NCBI RefSeq assembly: GCF_902499075.1
Contig: NZ_CABVPP010000039.1
Coordinates: 1 to 64,000, forward strand
Length of the DNA: 64,000 bases
Reading direction: 5' to 3'
Source: Burkholderia pseudomultivorans
GTDB taxonomy: Bacteria > Pseudomonadota > Gammaproteobacteria > Burkholderiales > Burkholderiaceae
How positions within the stretch are numbered: position 1 is the first letter of the stretch; each line of letters begins with the position of its first letter. Below are positions 10,075 through 21,804 of the stretch, one piece after another. The notes beneath the pieces are model-generated. The model was not told where the DNA came from, searched no databases, and saw only the letters and a program-made list of their open reading frames with translations. Both the position numbers and the translations under genes were made by a program.

Positions 10075-11292
10075 TTACATCATCTTCGCGACGCTGCTCT
10101 GCTTCGCGGCGGCCGGCGCCGGCGCGTTGCCGCCCGCGTTCTCGGCGATGATGCGGGAGATCTCGGCGTCGGCTTCGTCGCCGTACTTCGCGAACACGTT
10201 GGTCTCGTAGACGGTGTTCGGCACGTTGACGAGCTGGTCGCCGCGTTCGTCCTTGATGTTCACGTCGACCTGCATCGACAGGCCAATGCGCAGCGGATGC
10301 TTGTCGAGGTCCTTCGGATCGAGCTCGATACGCACCGGCAGGCGCTGCACGACCTTGATCCAGTTGCCCGTCGCGTTCTGCGCGGGCAGCAGCGAGAACG
10401 CGGAGCCCGTGCCGGCCGAGAAGCCGACGACCTTGCCGTGATAGACGACCGACGAGCCGTAGATGTCGGCCGTCAGCTCGACCGGTTGGCCGATGCGCAT
10501 GTGCTTGAGCTGGACTTCCTTGAAGTTCGCGTCGACCCACACCGCGTTCAGCGGCACGACCGACATCAGCGGCGTGCCCGGCGACACGCGCTGGCCGACC
10601 TGCACCGAGCGCTTCGCGACGTAGCCGGTGACCGGCGCCGGCAGCGTGTTGCGTGCGTTCGCGAGATAGGCGTCACGCACCTTCGCGGCGGCGGCGAGCA
10701 CGTTCGGGTGCGATGCGATGGTCGTGTTCGCGGTCAGCGCGCGGTTCGACGCGAGCTGCTGCTGCGCGGCGTCCACCGATGCCTGCGCGGCGCGCACCGC
10801 ATCGCGGGCGTGCGAGATTTCTTCCTGCGACACCGCGCCCGTCTGCGCGACGGCCATGCGGCGGCGCAGATCGTCCTCGGCCTTCGACAGGTCCGACTGG
10901 CGCAGCGCGACCTGCGCGCGGTACTGGTCGTCGTTGACGAACAGGCCGCGCACCTGGCGCACCGTCTGCGCGAGATTCGCTTCGGCCTGCTGCAGCGCGA
11001 CCTGCGAATCGGCCGGGTCGAGCACGACGAGCGGGTCGCCGGCCTTGACCGTCTGCGTGTCGTCGGCCTTCACCGCGATCACGGTGCCGGTGACCTGCGG
11101 CGTGATCTGCACGACGTTGCCGTTCACGTAGGCATCGTCGGTTTCCTCGTGGAAGCGCGCGACGAGGAAGTAGTACAGGCCATACGCAATGGCCGCGATC
11201 AGGATGACCACGACGAGCAGCGTCATCATCCGTTTGCGCTTGCCGTTATTCTGCGGCTGGGCGCTGGCGGCGTTTTGTTGAGGGTCGCTCAT
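10075..11292 (-). CDS. emrA: Periplasmic adaptor of the efflux pump, HlyD/EmrA family
   Basis: 405 residues. One N-terminal membrane anchor (MMTLLVVVILIAAIAYGLYY) follows a short basic segment. Then come the biotinyl-lipoyl half motif (DDAYVNGNVVQITPQVTGTV), a coiled-coil hairpin (about 95-200) and the second lipoyl half and beta-barrel (NARNTLPAPVTGYVAKRSVQ). It links the EmrB exporter to the outer-membrane channel. It is the middle gene of the operon, 52 bases after the channel gene. Confidence 0.92.
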   Translation of the reverse strand: MSDPQQNAASAQPQNNGKRKRMMTLLVVVILIAAIAYGLYYFLVARFHEETDDAYVNGNVVQITPQVTGTVIAVKADDTQTVKAGDPLVVLDPADSQVALQQAEANLAQTVRQVRGLFVNDDQYRAQVALRQSDLSKAEDDLRRRMAVAQTGAVSQEEISHARDAVRAAQASVDAAQQQLASNRALTANTTIASHPNVLAAAAKVRDAYLANARNTLPAPVTGYVAKRSVQVGQRVSPGTPLMSVVPLNAVWVDANFKEVQLKHMRIGQPVELTADIYGSSVVYHGKVVGFSAGTGSAFSLLPAQNATGNWIKVVQRLPVRIELDPKDLDKHPLRIGLSMQVDVNIKDERGDQLVNVPNTVYETNVFAKYGDEADAEISRIIAENAGGNAPAPAAAKQSSVAKMM

Positions 11293-11344
11293 GGCGATTT
11301 TCTCCGTCCGTTATTTCGAGTGTCTGCGTAGTGGTGGCGCCGGT

Positions 11345-12841
11345 TCAGTTGGCGGCCTGTTTGGTGGGCTTCGCGGCGTCGGGCGCGGCGAGCGGCGTGC
11401 CGGTCGCGTCGAATCCGCCGCCGAGCGCCTTGATCAGCGCGAGCTGCATGTCGCGCCGGCGCATCTTCAGGTTGGTCACCGTCTGCTCGGAGGCGAGGCG
11501 GTTGCTGTCCGCGGTCAGCACTTGCAGCTGCGGCGACAGGCCGGCCTTGTAGCGGATCACGGCAAGATCGTACGCGCGCGTCGATGCGTCGAGCGCACGC
11601 TGCGCGTCGTCCATCTGGCGATCGATCGCGCGGATCGACGCGACCTGCGTCGCGACGTCGTTCAGCGCGCTGATCAGCGTCTGGTTGTAGTTCGCGACCG
11701 ACAGGTCGAAGTCGGCGTAACGGCCCTTGAGCTGCGCGCGCAAGGCGCCGGCGTCGAAGATCGGCAGATGGATCGCCGGGCCGAACTGCGCCTGGCGGCT
11801 CGCGAAGTTCAGGAATTTGCCCCAGCCGAACGCATCGAAGCCGAAGCCGGCCGCGAGGTTCACGTCGGGGAAGAATTCGGCCTTCGCTTCCTTCACGTCG
11901 TGCATCGCGGCCTCGACCTGCCAGCGCGCGGCGACGATGTCCGGGCGGCGCGACACGAGGTCGGCCGGAATATTGCCGGGCAGCGCGACGTCGCCGCCCG
12001 GGCTCAGCACCGGCGCGGCGATCTGCAGCCCGCGATCCGGACCCTTGCCGAGCAGCGCGGCGAGCTGGTAGCGCACCGTCGTGATCTGGCCGTCGAGGTC
12101 GGACAGCGACGCTTGGGTCGTCGCGATATTGCCGCGCGCGGTCTGGCGCTCGACGTTGGTGTCGAGGCCGGCCGATACGCGCCCGTCGGTGATCTTGCCG
12201 ACCGTCTGGCGGTTGGCGATCTCGCGTTGCGCGATGTCGCGCAGCGCGTAGAGCTGCGCGAGCGAGTTGTAGGTGCGCGCGACCGACGACGCGAGCGTGA
12301 TGCGCGCCTGCTGCATGTCGGCTTCGGCGGCCTTTTCCTGCGACACGGCGGTGTGCAGGCGCTCGCGGTTCTTGCCCCACAGGTCGAGTTCCCACGACGC
12401 GCTCGCGAGCACGTTGTTCTCGCTGTACCACTGGCCGCCGTACGGCGGCGGGAACAGCGCGTTCGACGAATACAGCTCGCGGGTCCAGGAGTAGCTGGCT
12501 TCGGCCTTCGGCAGCAGGTTCGCGCGCGACGACTCGATATACGACGAGGCCTTCGCGAGGCGCGCCTGCGCCTGCGCGATCGACGGGTTGCCCTCGAGCG
12601 CTTCGTCGATCAGCTTCGGCAGCTGCGGATCGCCGAACTGGCTCGCCCAGTCGAGCGACGGCCATTGGCCGCCCTGGGCGGGCAGGCTCTGGGCGGTTTC
12701 GAATTGCGACGCGGGGGCGATCTGCTTGTCGCTCTTGATGCCGATGTAGTTGGCGCAGCCCGCCAGCGCCAGCGCGGCGACCGCGGCGGCGACGGCGGCG
12801 CGGCACGACCCGGCGCGCGCGGACAACGGAGAGGATTTCAT
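11345..12841 (-). CDS. Outer-membrane efflux lipoprotein, NodT/OprM (TolC-like) family
   Basis: 498 residues from the ATG at 12841. An upstream in-frame ATG (12877) would place 12 residues before the signal peptide. The signal peptide ends in the lipobox LALAGC, so the protein is lipid-anchored. Two repeated OEP domains follow (about 70-265 and 285-480) with the family pattern of long helices, e.g. VSRRPDIVAARWQVEAAMHD. It forms the trimeric channel for the EmrAB pump encoded downstream. It is the first gene of the operon, just after the candidate operator at 12910-12932. Confidence 0.92.
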   Translation of the reverse strand: MKSSPLSARAGSCRAAVAAAVAALALAGCANYIGIKSDKQIAPASQFETAQSLPAQGGQWPSLDWASQFGDPQLPKLIDEALEGNPSIAQAQARLAKASSYIESSRANLLPKAEASYSWTRELYSSNALFPPPYGGQWYSENNVLASASWELDLWGKNRERLHTAVSQEKAAEADMQQARITLASSVARTYNSLAQLYALRDIAQREIANRQTVGKITDGRVSAGLDTNVERQTARGNIATTQASLSDLDGQITTVRYQLAALLGKGPDRGLQIAAPVLSPGGDVALPGNIPADLVSRRPDIVAARWQVEAAMHDVKEAKAEFFPDVNLAAGFGFDAFGWGKFLNFASRQAQFGPAIHLPIFDAGALRAQLKGRYADFDLSVANYNQTLISALNDVATQVASIRAIDRQMDDAQRALDASTRAYDLAVIRYKAGLSPQLQVLTADSNRLASEQTVTNLKMRRRDMQLALIKALGGGFDATGTPLAAPDAAKPTKQAAN

Positions 12842-12909
12842 CGCGCTGATCCCTGACTCGGAATGAATGATGGACACTGCAAGGATTTCCTTACATTAAT
12901 CTGTCAAAA

Positions 12910-12932
12910 GTAATTGTTATGGCAATCATTAC
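12910..12932 (-). promoter_or_regulatory. Candidate MarR operator/promoter of the efflux operon
   Basis: An imperfect palindrome with outer arms GTAAT/ATTAC and inner ATTG-N6-CAAT lies 70 bases before the channel gene and overlaps the marR stop codon. Read on the minus strand, TTGCCA within it could be a -35 element with GATTAA 18 bases on. The size and position fit a MarR dimer site. Confidence 0.5.
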
Positions 12933-13423
12933 GTGACGCTACCGCCGGCCACCTCGCAATAGTTGCTGAGAATACGGCGCAGCATGCTTTTCAGAAATCC
13001 GACTTCTTCCGGCGTAAATCCGTCCAGCAGCTGGTCGAGCACGCTGCGGAAGATCGGCGGCAGCCGCTCGGCCAGCGCGCGGCCTTCGTCGGTCAGCTCG
13101 AGGCGCACGACGCGGCGGTCCTCGATGCTGCGCACGCGCGACAGCAGCCCGCGTTTCTCGACGCGATCGAGCAGGCGCGTAACGGCGCTCGCGTCGATCC
13201 CGTATTCGCGGGCGAGCTCGGCGGCCGTCGAGCACTTGCCGACCGCGATCATGAACAGCATGCTCGCCTGCGTGCCCGTGATGCCGAGCTCTTCCTGCGT
13301 GCGCTGCGTGACGAGGTTGGTCATCAACGACTTCACGCGCGACATCAGGTAGCCGACGCTGTCGTTCATTTGATATGAGGACAGCACCGAAGCGGGCGAC
13401 TGGGAAGAAGAAGGATCCGGCAT
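12929..13423 (-). CDS. MarR-family repressor of the efflux operon
   Basis: 164 residues from the ATG at 13423; a further ATG at 13486 is in frame but gives an atypical N-terminus. The winged helix-turn-helix is clear: LGITGTQASMLFMIA, CSTAAELAREYGIDASAVTRLLDRVEKRGLL, then the wing SIEDRRVVRLELTDEG with the DRR motif. MarR proteins bind palindromes and release on binding phenolic ligands. It is co-oriented with and directly upstream of the emr genes, so it most likely represses them and itself. Confidence 0.9.
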   Translation of the reverse strand: MPDPSSSQSPASVLSSYQMNDSVGYLMSRVKSLMTNLVTQRTQEELGITGTQASMLFMIAVGKCSTAAELAREYGIDASAVTRLLDRVEKRGLLSRVRSIEDRRVVRLELTDEGRALAERLPPIFRSVLDQLLDGFTPEEVGFLKSMLRRILSNYCEVAGGSVT

Positions 13424-13474
13424 AAAACGCTGAAGCTGCAATAGTTGACTAGGCAGCAGTATAGGCACAATTGC

Positions 13475-13486
13475 TTGCCGCGGCAA
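13475..13486. promoter_or_regulatory. 12-bp perfect palindrome upstream of marR
   Basis: TTGCCGCGGCAA is fully symmetric and lies 52 bases before the marR start. It could be a second repressor site in the marR-typA intergenic region. Confidence 0.35.
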
Positions 13487-13682
13487 ATGTTAATCGAACG
13501 GATGACGGCGCGCTGTGCAGCCCGAAATCCCCTTGTCGTTGCAAGGGTCTTTTGCCGAATGGCGATGGAATCGGGCGTGGATCGAGCGGTACACGGGGAG
13601 GGCGGATCGACCGGGGACAGGCCGGGAACGGCGCGTGTATTGTTGCGTTGCAACGGAACGGCCGGCTCTCGACATTCGCCCG

Positions 13683-13691
13683 TGCTATAAT
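13683..13691 (+). promoter_or_regulatory. Extended -10 promoter of typA
   Basis: TGCTATAAT matches the extended -10 (TGn-TATAAT). No good -35 hexamer is seen at the right distance. The typA ATG is 81 bases downstream. Confidence 0.6.
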
Positions 13692-13772
13692 TTCAGGCTT
13701 CCAAGCTGCAACGGCGCACGCGCGTGAAAACGGGCGGGCGCGTTTGCGCGTTCAATCGATTTCCAGGTTTCT

Positions 13773-15599
<1,827 letters not shown>

Positions 15600-15626
15600 G
15601 CATTCCGCCCGGTCGACGCAGCACGG

Positions 15627-15654
15627 AAAAAGCCGCCTGCGGGCGGCTTTTTTT
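15627..15654 (+). terminator. Intrinsic terminator of typA
   Basis: AAAAAGCCGCC, a short loop, GGGCGGCTTTTTTT: a GC-rich stem followed by seven T residues. The rest of the 315-base gap to sucA must hold the odh promoter; no confident -35/-10 pair was found there. Confidence 0.85.
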
Positions 15655-15915
15655 GCGCCTGCAGCAAGCGTGCGCGAGGCGTGCAAAACAATGTTTCCGT
15701 TACGCGCGGCAATCCGGCAAAACCCCGTCGCGCGGTGCTTTCAGCCGTATTTCACCGTGAACTTCGGTATCGGTTCTGTGATATGCTGCGCGCACGCAAG
15801 TTTTAGGTCCTTCCAAGCAAGACTTGATTCGCAATCCGCTAAACGGTCAGGCCGTGTCGCGGAAGGTTGAGCAACCCGCTATTTCTCGAGAAGCTCGAAG
15901 AAAGGTGAGCGTAAA

Positions 15916-18780
15916 ATGTCAGATGTCATGAAGCAGTTTCAGCTGAACTCCTATTTGTTCGGCGGCAATGCTTCGTACGTAGAAGAACTGTACGATGCAT
16001 ATCTCGATAATCCGGCGTCAGTGCCCGAGAACTGGCGAGAGTATTTCGACGCGTTGCAGAACGTTCCTGCAACGGACGGTTCGAACGCCAACGACGTGGC
16101 GCATCACCCGATCGTCGAATCGTTCGCCCAGCGCGCCAAGGCCAATGCCTTCATCCCGCGCGAAAGCGGCACCAATCTGGCTACTGCGCGCAAGCAGGTC
16201 CACGTCCAGTCCCTCATCAGCGCCTACCGCTTCCTCGGCTCGCAATGGGCCAATCTCGATCCGCTGAAGCGCCGCGAGCGTCCCGCCATCCCCGAGCTCG
16301 AACCTGCGTTCTACGACTTCTCCGAGGCCGACCTCGACCAGACGTTCAGCGCGAGCAACCTGTATTTCGGCTTCGACCAGGCTTCGCTGCGCGACATCGT
16401 CAAGGGTCTGCGCGACACGTATTGCGGCACGATCGGCGCCGAGTACATGTACATCAGCGATCCGGAACAGAAGCGCTGGTGGCAGGAGCGCCTCGAGTCG
16501 ACCCGCGCGACGCCGTCGTTCTCGGCTGACGAGAAGAAGCACATCCTGAATCGCCTGACGGCTGCGGAAGGCCTCGAGCGCTATCTGCACACCAAGTACG
16601 TCGGCCAGAAGCGCTTCTCGCTCGAAGGCGGCGAAAGCTTCATCGCGGCGATGGACGAAGTCGTCCAGCACGCGGGCAAGAAGGGCGTGCAGGAAATCGT
16701 CATCGGCATGGCCCACCGCGGCCGCCTGAACGTGCTCGTGAACACGCTCGGCAAGATGCCGGCGGACCTGTTCGCCGAATTCGAAGGCAAGCACGTCGAC
16801 GACCTGCCGGCCGGCGACGTGAAGTACCACAAGGGCTTCTCGTCGGACGTGTCGACCGAAGGCGGCCCGGTCCACCTGTCGCTCGCGTTCAACCCATCGC
16901 ACCTCGAAATCGTCAACCCGGTGGTCGAAGGTTCGGCGAAGGCGCGGATGGACCGTCGCGGCGACGAAGACGGCCTGCAGGTGCTGCCGGTGCAGATCCA
17001 CGGCGACGCGGCCTTCGCGGGCCAGGGCGTCGTGATGGAAACGCTGAACCTCGCGCAGACGCGCGGTTACGGCACGCACGGTACGCTGCACATCGTCATC
17101 AACAACCAGATCGGCTTCACGACGTCCGACCCGCGCGACGCGCGCTCGACGCTGTACTGTACCGACGTCGTCAAGATGATCGAGGCGCCGGTGCTGCACG
17201 TGAACGGCGACGATCCGGAAGCCGTGGTCCTCGCGACGCAGATCGCGATCGACTACCGGATGCAGTTCCACAAGGATGTCGTGATCGACATCGTCTGCTT
17301 CCGCAAGCTGGGTCACAACGAGCAGGACACGCCGGCGGTCACGCAGCCGCTGATGTACAAGAAGATCGCGCAGCACCCGGGCACCCGTGCGCTGTACGCC
17401 GAGAAGCTCGTGCAGCAGGGCGTGATCACCGCGGAAGACGCCGACGGCTACGTGAAGGCGTACCGCAAGGCGATGGACGACGGCCATCACACGGTCGATC
17501 CGGTCCTGTCGAACTACAAGAGCAAGTACGCGGTCGACTGGGTGCCGTTCCTGAACCGCAAGTGGACGGACGCAGCCGATACGGCCGTGCCGCTCGCCGA
17601 ACTGAAGCGCCTCGGCGAACGCATCACGACGATCCCGGAAAACTTCAAGGTCCACCCGCTCGTCGAGCGCGTGATCAACGACCGCCGCAACATGGCGCGC
17701 GGCGACCAGCCGCTCGACTGGGGCATGGGCGAACACCTGGCATTCGCGTCGCTCGTCGCATCGGGCTACTCGGTGCGCCTGACGGGCCAGGACTCGGGCC
17801 GCGGCACGTTCACGCACCGTCACGCGGTGCTGCACGACCAGAACCGCGAGCGCTGGAATGACGGCACGTACGTGCCGCTGCAGAACATCGCGGAAGGCCA
17901 GGCGAAGTTCACGGTGATCGACTCGGTGCTGTCGGAAGAAGCGGTGCTGGGCTTCGAATACGGCTACTCGACCGCCGAGCCGAACACGCTCGTGCTGTGG
18001 GAAGCGCAGTTCGGCGACTTCGTCAACGGCGCGCAGGTCGTGATCGACCAGTTCATCTCGTCGGGCGAAGTGAAGTGGGGCCGCGTGTCGGGCCTGACGA
18101 TGCTGCTGCCGCACGGCTACGAAGGCCAGGGTCCGGAGCACTCGTCGACCCGCATCGAGCGCTTCCTGCAACTGTGCGCGGACCACAACATGCAGGTCGT
18201 CCAGCCGACGACGCCGGCGCAGATCTTCCACCTGCTGCGTCGCCAGATGATCCGCCTGTTCCGCAAGCCGCTGATCGTCGCGACGCCGAAGTCGCTGCTG
18301 CGTCACAAGGAAGCGGTGTCGGACCTGTCGGAACTCGCGAAGGGTTCGTTCCAGCCGGTGCTGGGCGAAACCGACGGCGGCATCGACGCGAAGAAGGTCA
18401 AGCGCGTGCTGGTCTGCTCGGGCCGCGTGTACTACGACCTCGTCGCGCATCGCCGCGAAGCGAAGGCGAACGACGTCGCGATCATCCGTATCGAACAGCT
18501 GTATCCGTTCGCGCACAAGCAGTTCGAAGCTGAAATGAAGAAGTACGAGAACGCGACGGAAGTGGTCTGGGTGCAGGACGAGCCGCAGAACCAGGGCCCC
18601 TGGTTCTACGTCGAGCACCACCTGAAGGAAGGCATGAAGGAAGGACAGAAGCTGGCATACAGCGGTCGTCCGGCTTCGGCCTCGCCGGCGGTCGGCTACT
18701 ACGCGAAGCACTACGAGCAGCAGAAGGCCCTGATCGAAGGTGCTTTCGGCCGCCTGAAGAGCGCATCGATCGCGAAATAA
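15916..18780 (+). CDS. sucA: 2-oxoglutarate dehydrogenase E1 component
   Basis: 954 residues, full length. The N-terminal E1 tail begins MKQFQLNSYLFGGNASYVEE and contributes to complex assembly. The thiamine-diphosphate region has HGDAAFAGQGVVMETLNL followed by HIVINNQIGFTT, the GD...NN motif. The transketolase-like pyrimidine domain (about 600-795) and the C-terminal domain complete it. It decarboxylates 2-oxoglutarate and passes the succinyl group to lipoyl-E2 in the TCA cycle. The ATG at 15916 follows AAAGGTGAGC. It is the first gene of the sucA-sucB-lpd operon. Confidence 0.97.
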   Translation: MSDVMKQFQLNSYLFGGNASYVEELYDAYLDNPASVPENWREYFDALQNVPATDGSNANDVAHHPIVESFAQRAKANAFIPRESGTNLATARKQVHVQSLISAYRFLGSQWANLDPLKRRERPAIPELEPAFYDFSEADLDQTFSASNLYFGFDQASLRDIVKGLRDTYCGTIGAEYMYISDPEQKRWWQERLESTRATPSFSADEKKHILNRLTAAEGLERYLHTKYVGQKRFSLEGGESFIAAMDEVVQHAGKKGVQEIVIGMAHRGRLNVLVNTLGKMPADLFAEFEGKHVDDLPAGDVKYHKGFSSDVSTEGGPVHLSLAFNPSHLEIVNPVVEGSAKARMDRRGDEDGLQVLPVQIHGDAAFAGQGVVMETLNLAQTRGYGTHGTLHIVINNQIGFTTSDPRDARSTLYCTDVVKMIEAPVLHVNGDDPEAVVLATQIAIDYRMQFHKDVVIDIVCFRKLGHNEQDTPAVTQPLMYKKIAQHPGTRALYAEKLVQQGVITAEDADGYVKAYRKAMDDGHHTVDPVLSNYKSKYAVDWVPFLNRKWTDAADTAVPLAELKRLGERITTIPENFKVHPLVERVINDRRNMARGDQPLDWGMGEHLAFASLVASGYSVRLTGQDSGRGTFTHRHAVLHDQNRERWNDGTYVPLQNIAEGQAKFTVIDSVLSEEAVLGFEYGYSTAEPNTLVLWEAQFGDFVNGAQVVIDQFISSGEVKWGRVSGLTMLLPHGYEGQGPEHSSTRIERFLQLCADHNMQVVQPTTPAQIFHLLRRQMIRLFRKPLIVATPKSLLRHKEAVSDLSELAKGSFQPVLGETDGGIDAKKVKRVLVCSGRVYYDLVAHRREAKANDVAIIRIEQLYPFAHKQFEAEMKKYENATEVVWVQDEPQNQGPWFYVEHHLKEGMKEGQKLAYSGRPASASPAVGYYAKHYEQQKALIEGAFGRLKSASIAK

Positions 18781-18791
18781 TCGACGGAAGC

Positions 18792-18824
18792 GAAACGGGA
18801 GCGCGCATCGCGCTTTCCCGTTTC
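18792..18824 (+). repeat. Intercistronic hairpin, sucA-sucB
   Basis: GAAACGGGA (18792-18800) pairs with TCCCGTTTC (18816-18824), with further GCGCG/CGCGC pairing inside. No U-run follows. It may protect the sucA 3' end or slow decay of the operon mRNA. Confidence 0.55.
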
Positions 18825-18915
18825 CTTCGGCCCGCCGGGCGCGTCGCGCGCCGCATCGGCCGAAGGAAACGCACGAATCTCGTCATTACCCAGATTAAGC
18901 ATCCAGGAAAATCAC

Positions 18916-20193
18916 ATGGCTATCGTAGAAGTCAAAGTCCCCCAGCTTTCGGAGTCGGTTTCGGAAGCCACCATGCTGCAGTGGAAGAAGAAGCCGGGCG
19001 AAGCAGTCGCGCAGGACGAAATCCTGATCGAACTCGAGACCGATAAGGTCGTGCTCGAAGTGCCGGCGCCGGCCGCGGGCGTGCTCGCGCAAGTGCTGCA
19101 GAACGACGGTGACACGGTGGTCGCCGATCAGGTGATCGCGACGATCGACACCGAAGCGAAGGCAGGCGCGGCCGAAGCAGCGGCAGGCGCAGCCGAAGTC
19201 AAGCCGGCTGCCGCACCCGCGGCAGCGCCGGCACCGGCCGCCCAGCCGGCCGTCGCGGCCACCGCGTCGTCGGGCACCGCCTCGCCGGCCGCAGCGAAGC
19301 TGCTGGCCGAGAAGGGCCTGTCCGCAGGCGACGTCGCCGGCTCGGGCCGCGACGGCCGCGTGACCAAGGGCGACGCGCTCGCCGCCGGCAGCGCGCCGAA
19401 GGCCGCTCCGGCCGCCGCACCGGCGAAGGCCGCTGCGAAGCCGTCGCTGCCGGAAGTGAAGGTCCCGGCGTCGGCGACGACCTGGCTCAACGACCGTCCG
19501 GAACAGCGCGTGCCGATGTCGCGCCTGCGTGCACGTATCGCCGAGCGTCTGCTCGAGTCGCAGCAGACCAACGCGATCCTGACGACGTTCAACGAAGTCA
19601 ACATGCAGCCGGTCATGGACCTGCGCGCGAAGTACAAGGACAAGTTCGAGAAGGAACATGGCGTGAAGCTCGGCTTCATGTCGTTCTTCGTGAAGGCGGC
19701 CGTGCACGCGCTGAAGAAGTTCCCGCTCGTGAACGCGTCGATCGACGGTAACGACATCGTCTACCACGGCTACTTCGACATCGGTATCGCCGTCGGCTCG
19801 CCGCGCGGCCTGGTCGTGCCGATCCTGCGCAATGCGGACCAGCTGAGCCTTGCCGAGATCGAGAAGAAGATCGCCGAATTCGGTCAGAAGGCGAAGGACG
19901 GCAAGCTGTCGATCGAGGAAATGACGGGCGGTACGTTCTCGATCTCGAACGGCGGCGTGTTCGGCTCGATGCTGTCGACCCCGATCATCAACCCGCCGCA
20001 GTCGGCGATCCTCGGCGTGCACGCGACGAAGGACCGCGCGGTGGTCGAGAACGGCCAGATCGTGATCCGTCCGATCAACTACCTCGCGTTGTCGTACGAC
20101 CACCGCATCATCGACGGTCGCGAAGCCGTGCTGTCGCTCGTCGCGATGAAGGATGCGCTGGAAGATCCGGCCCGCCTGCTGCTCGACCTGTAA
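18916..20193 (+). CDS. sucB: Dihydrolipoyllysine succinyltransferase (E2 of OGDH)
   Basis: 425 residues with a single lipoyl domain; the lipoylated lysine is Lys44 in [13 protein letters not shown]. An Ala/Pro linker leads to the E1/E3-binding domain (about 118-150, [20 protein letters not shown]). The catalytic acyltransferase domain ends with the active-site histidine in [13 protein letters not shown] near residue 396. It transfers the succinyl group to CoA and forms the complex core. It lies between the E1 and E3 genes. Confidence 0.97.
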   Translation: MAIVEVKVPQLSESVSEATMLQWKKKPGEAVAQDEILIELETDKVVLEVPAPAAGVLAQVLQNDGDTVVADQVIATIDTEAKAGAAEAAAGAAEVKPAAAPAAAPAPAAQPAVAATASSGTASPAAAKLLAEKGLSAGDVAGSGRDGRVTKGDALAAGSAPKAAPAAAPAKAAAKPSLPEVKVPASATTWLNDRPEQRVPMSRLRARIAERLLESQQTNAILTTFNEVNMQPVMDLRAKYKDKFEKEHGVKLGFMSFFVKAAVHALKKFPLVNASIDGNDIVYHGYFDIGIAVGSPRGLVVPILRNADQLSLAEIEKKIAEFGQKAKDGKLSIEEMTGGTFSISNGGVFGSMLSTPIINPPQSAILGVHATKDRAVVENGQIVIRPINYLALSYDHRIIDGREAVLSLVAMKDALEDPARLLLDL

Positions 20194-20219
20194 GCCGAGT
20201 CTCACCGCATTGACCCGCT

Positions 20220-20253
20220 CCGCACGGGCGCGCGCCACCGCGCGCCCGTGCGG
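20220..20253 (+). repeat. Intercistronic hairpin, sucB-lpd, perfect 14-bp stem
   Basis: CCGCACGGGCGCGC (20220-20233), loop GCCACC, GCGCGCCCGTGCGG (20240-20253). It is a very stable stem without a U-run, 23 bases before the lpd start. It probably affects mRNA stability or lpd translation rather than termination. Confidence 0.65.
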
Positions 20254-20276
20254 ACGCACAAGAAGAAAGGATTGCC

Positions 20277-21707
20277 ATGTCCAAGGAATTTGACGTCGTC
20301 GTGATCGGCGCCGGCCCCGGCGGCTACATCGCCGCGATCCGCGCCGCGCAACTGGGCAAGACCGTTGCCTGTATCGAGAAGTGGAAGAACCCGGCCGGCG
20401 CGCTGAAGCTCGGCGGCACCTGCCTGAACGTCGGCTGCATCCCGTCGAAGGCGCTGCTGGCCTCGTCGGAAGAATTCGAGAACGCGTCGCACCACCTCGC
20501 CGACCACGGCATCACCGTCGACGGCGTGAAGATCGACGTCGCGAAGATGCTCGGCCGCAAGGATGCGATCGTCGAGAAGATGACGAGCGGGATCGAGTTC
20601 CTGTTCAAGAAGAACAAGATCACCTGGCTGAAGGGCCACGGCAAGTTCACCGGCAAGACCGACGCCGGCGTACAGATCGAAGTGAGCGGCGAAGGCGAGA
20701 CCGAAGTCGTCACCGCGAAGAACGTGATCATCGCGACGGGCTCGAAGGCGCGTCATCTGCCGGGCATCCCGGTCGACAACAAGATCGTGTCGGACAACGA
20801 AGGTGCGCTGACGTTCGACTCGGTGCCGAAGAAGCTTGCCGTGATCGGCGCGGGCGTGATCGGTCTCGAGCTCGGTTCGGTGTGGCGCCGCCTCGGCGCC
20901 GACGTGACGGTGCTCGAAGCGCTGCCGGCATTCCTCGGCGCGGCGGACGAAGCGCTCGCGAAGGAAGCGGCGAAGCTGTTCAAGAAGCAGGGTCTCGACA
21001 TCCATCTCGGCGTGAAGATCGGCGAAGTGAAGACGACCGCCGACGGCGTGTCGATCGCCTACACCGACAAGGACGGCAACGCGCAGACGCTCGACGCCGA
21101 CCGCCTGATCGTGTCGGTCGGCCGCGTGCCGAACACCGACAACCTCGGCCTCGAGGCGATCGGCCTGAAGGCGAACGAGCGCGGCTTCATCGACGTCGAC
21201 GACCACTGCCGCACGGCGGTGCCGAACGTCTACGCGATCGGCGACGTGGTGCGCGGCCCGATGCTCGCGCACAAGGCGGAAGACGAAGGCGTGCTGGTCG
21301 CGGAAGTGATCGACGGCCAGAAGCCGCACATCGACTACAACTGCATTCCGTGGGTGATCTACACGTACCCGGAAATCGCGTGGGTCGGCAAGACGGAGCA
21401 GCAGCTGAAGGCGGAAGGCCGCGAGATCAAGTCGGGCAAGTTCCCGTTCTCGATCAACGGCCGCGCGCTCGGCATGAACGCACCGGACGGTTTCGTGAAG
21501 ATGATCGCGGACGCGAAGACCGACGAGCTGCTCGGCGTGCACGTGATCGGCGCGAACGCGTCGGACCTGATCGCGGAAGCCGTGGTGGCGATGGAATTCA
21601 AGGCGGCGTCGGAAGACATCGCCCGCATCTGCCATCCGCACCCGTCGATGTCGGAAGTGATGCGCGAAGCGGCGCTCGCCGTCGACAAGCGCTCGCTGAA
21701 CAGCTGA
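20277..21707 (+). CDS. lpdA: Dihydrolipoyl dehydrogenase (E3 of OGDH)
   Basis: 476 residues. The N-terminal FAD-binding GxGxxG is in [16 protein letters not shown], followed by the redox-active disulfide [13 protein letters not shown]. The NAD-binding [13 protein letters not shown] and the second FAD motif [17 protein letters not shown] come next. The C-terminal dimer domain carries the catalytic His-Glu region [14 protein letters not shown]. It reoxidises dihydrolipoamide with NAD. AGAAAGGA precedes the ATG. It ends the operon before the terminator at 21757-21794. Confidence 0.97.
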   Translation: MSKEFDVVVIGAGPGGYIAAIRAAQLGKTVACIEKWKNPAGALKLGGTCLNVGCIPSKALLASSEEFENASHHLADHGITVDGVKIDVAKMLGRKDAIVEKMTSGIEFLFKKNKITWLKGHGKFTGKTDAGVQIEVSGEGETEVVTAKNVIIATGSKARHLPGIPVDNKIVSDNEGALTFDSVPKKLAVIGAGVIGLELGSVWRRLGADVTVLEALPAFLGAADEALAKEAAKLFKKQGLDIHLGVKIGEVKTTADGVSIAYTDKDGNAQTLDADRLIVSVGRVPNTDNLGLEAIGLKANERGFIDVDDHCRTAVPNVYAIGDVVRGPMLAHKAEDEGVLVAEVIDGQKPHIDYNCIPWVIYTYPEIAWVGKTEQQLKAEGREIKSGKFPFSINGRALGMNAPDGFVKMIADAKTDELLGVHVIGANASDLIAEAVVAMEFKAASEDIARICHPHPSMSEVMREAALAVDKRSLNS

Positions 21708-21756
21708 GCGCGCGATAGCGCCGGCCGGCCGGCGGCCGGCGCAGCCGTCTCATGAC

Positions 21757-21794
21757 GAGGGCGGGCGGGGTTTCCCGCTCGCCTTCGTTTTTTA
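21757..21794 (+). terminator. Intrinsic terminator after lpdA
   Basis: A 13-bp stem (21757-21769 with 21774-21786, two G-U pairs) is followed by GTTTTTTAT. It ends 10 bases before the zapE start, so zapE probably depends on readthrough or on a promoter not identified. Confidence 0.75.
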
Positions 21795-21804
21795 TGGTTT
21801 GCCG

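Noticed and set aside
7782-10151. A 789-codon plus-strand frame over truB and antisense to emrB
   Set aside because: Arg-rich shadow frame crossing a terminator; both underlying genes are well supported.
16018-18711. An 897-codon open frame antisense to sucA
   Set aside because: Arg/Val/His-rich artefact of codon bias; no start context or family motif.
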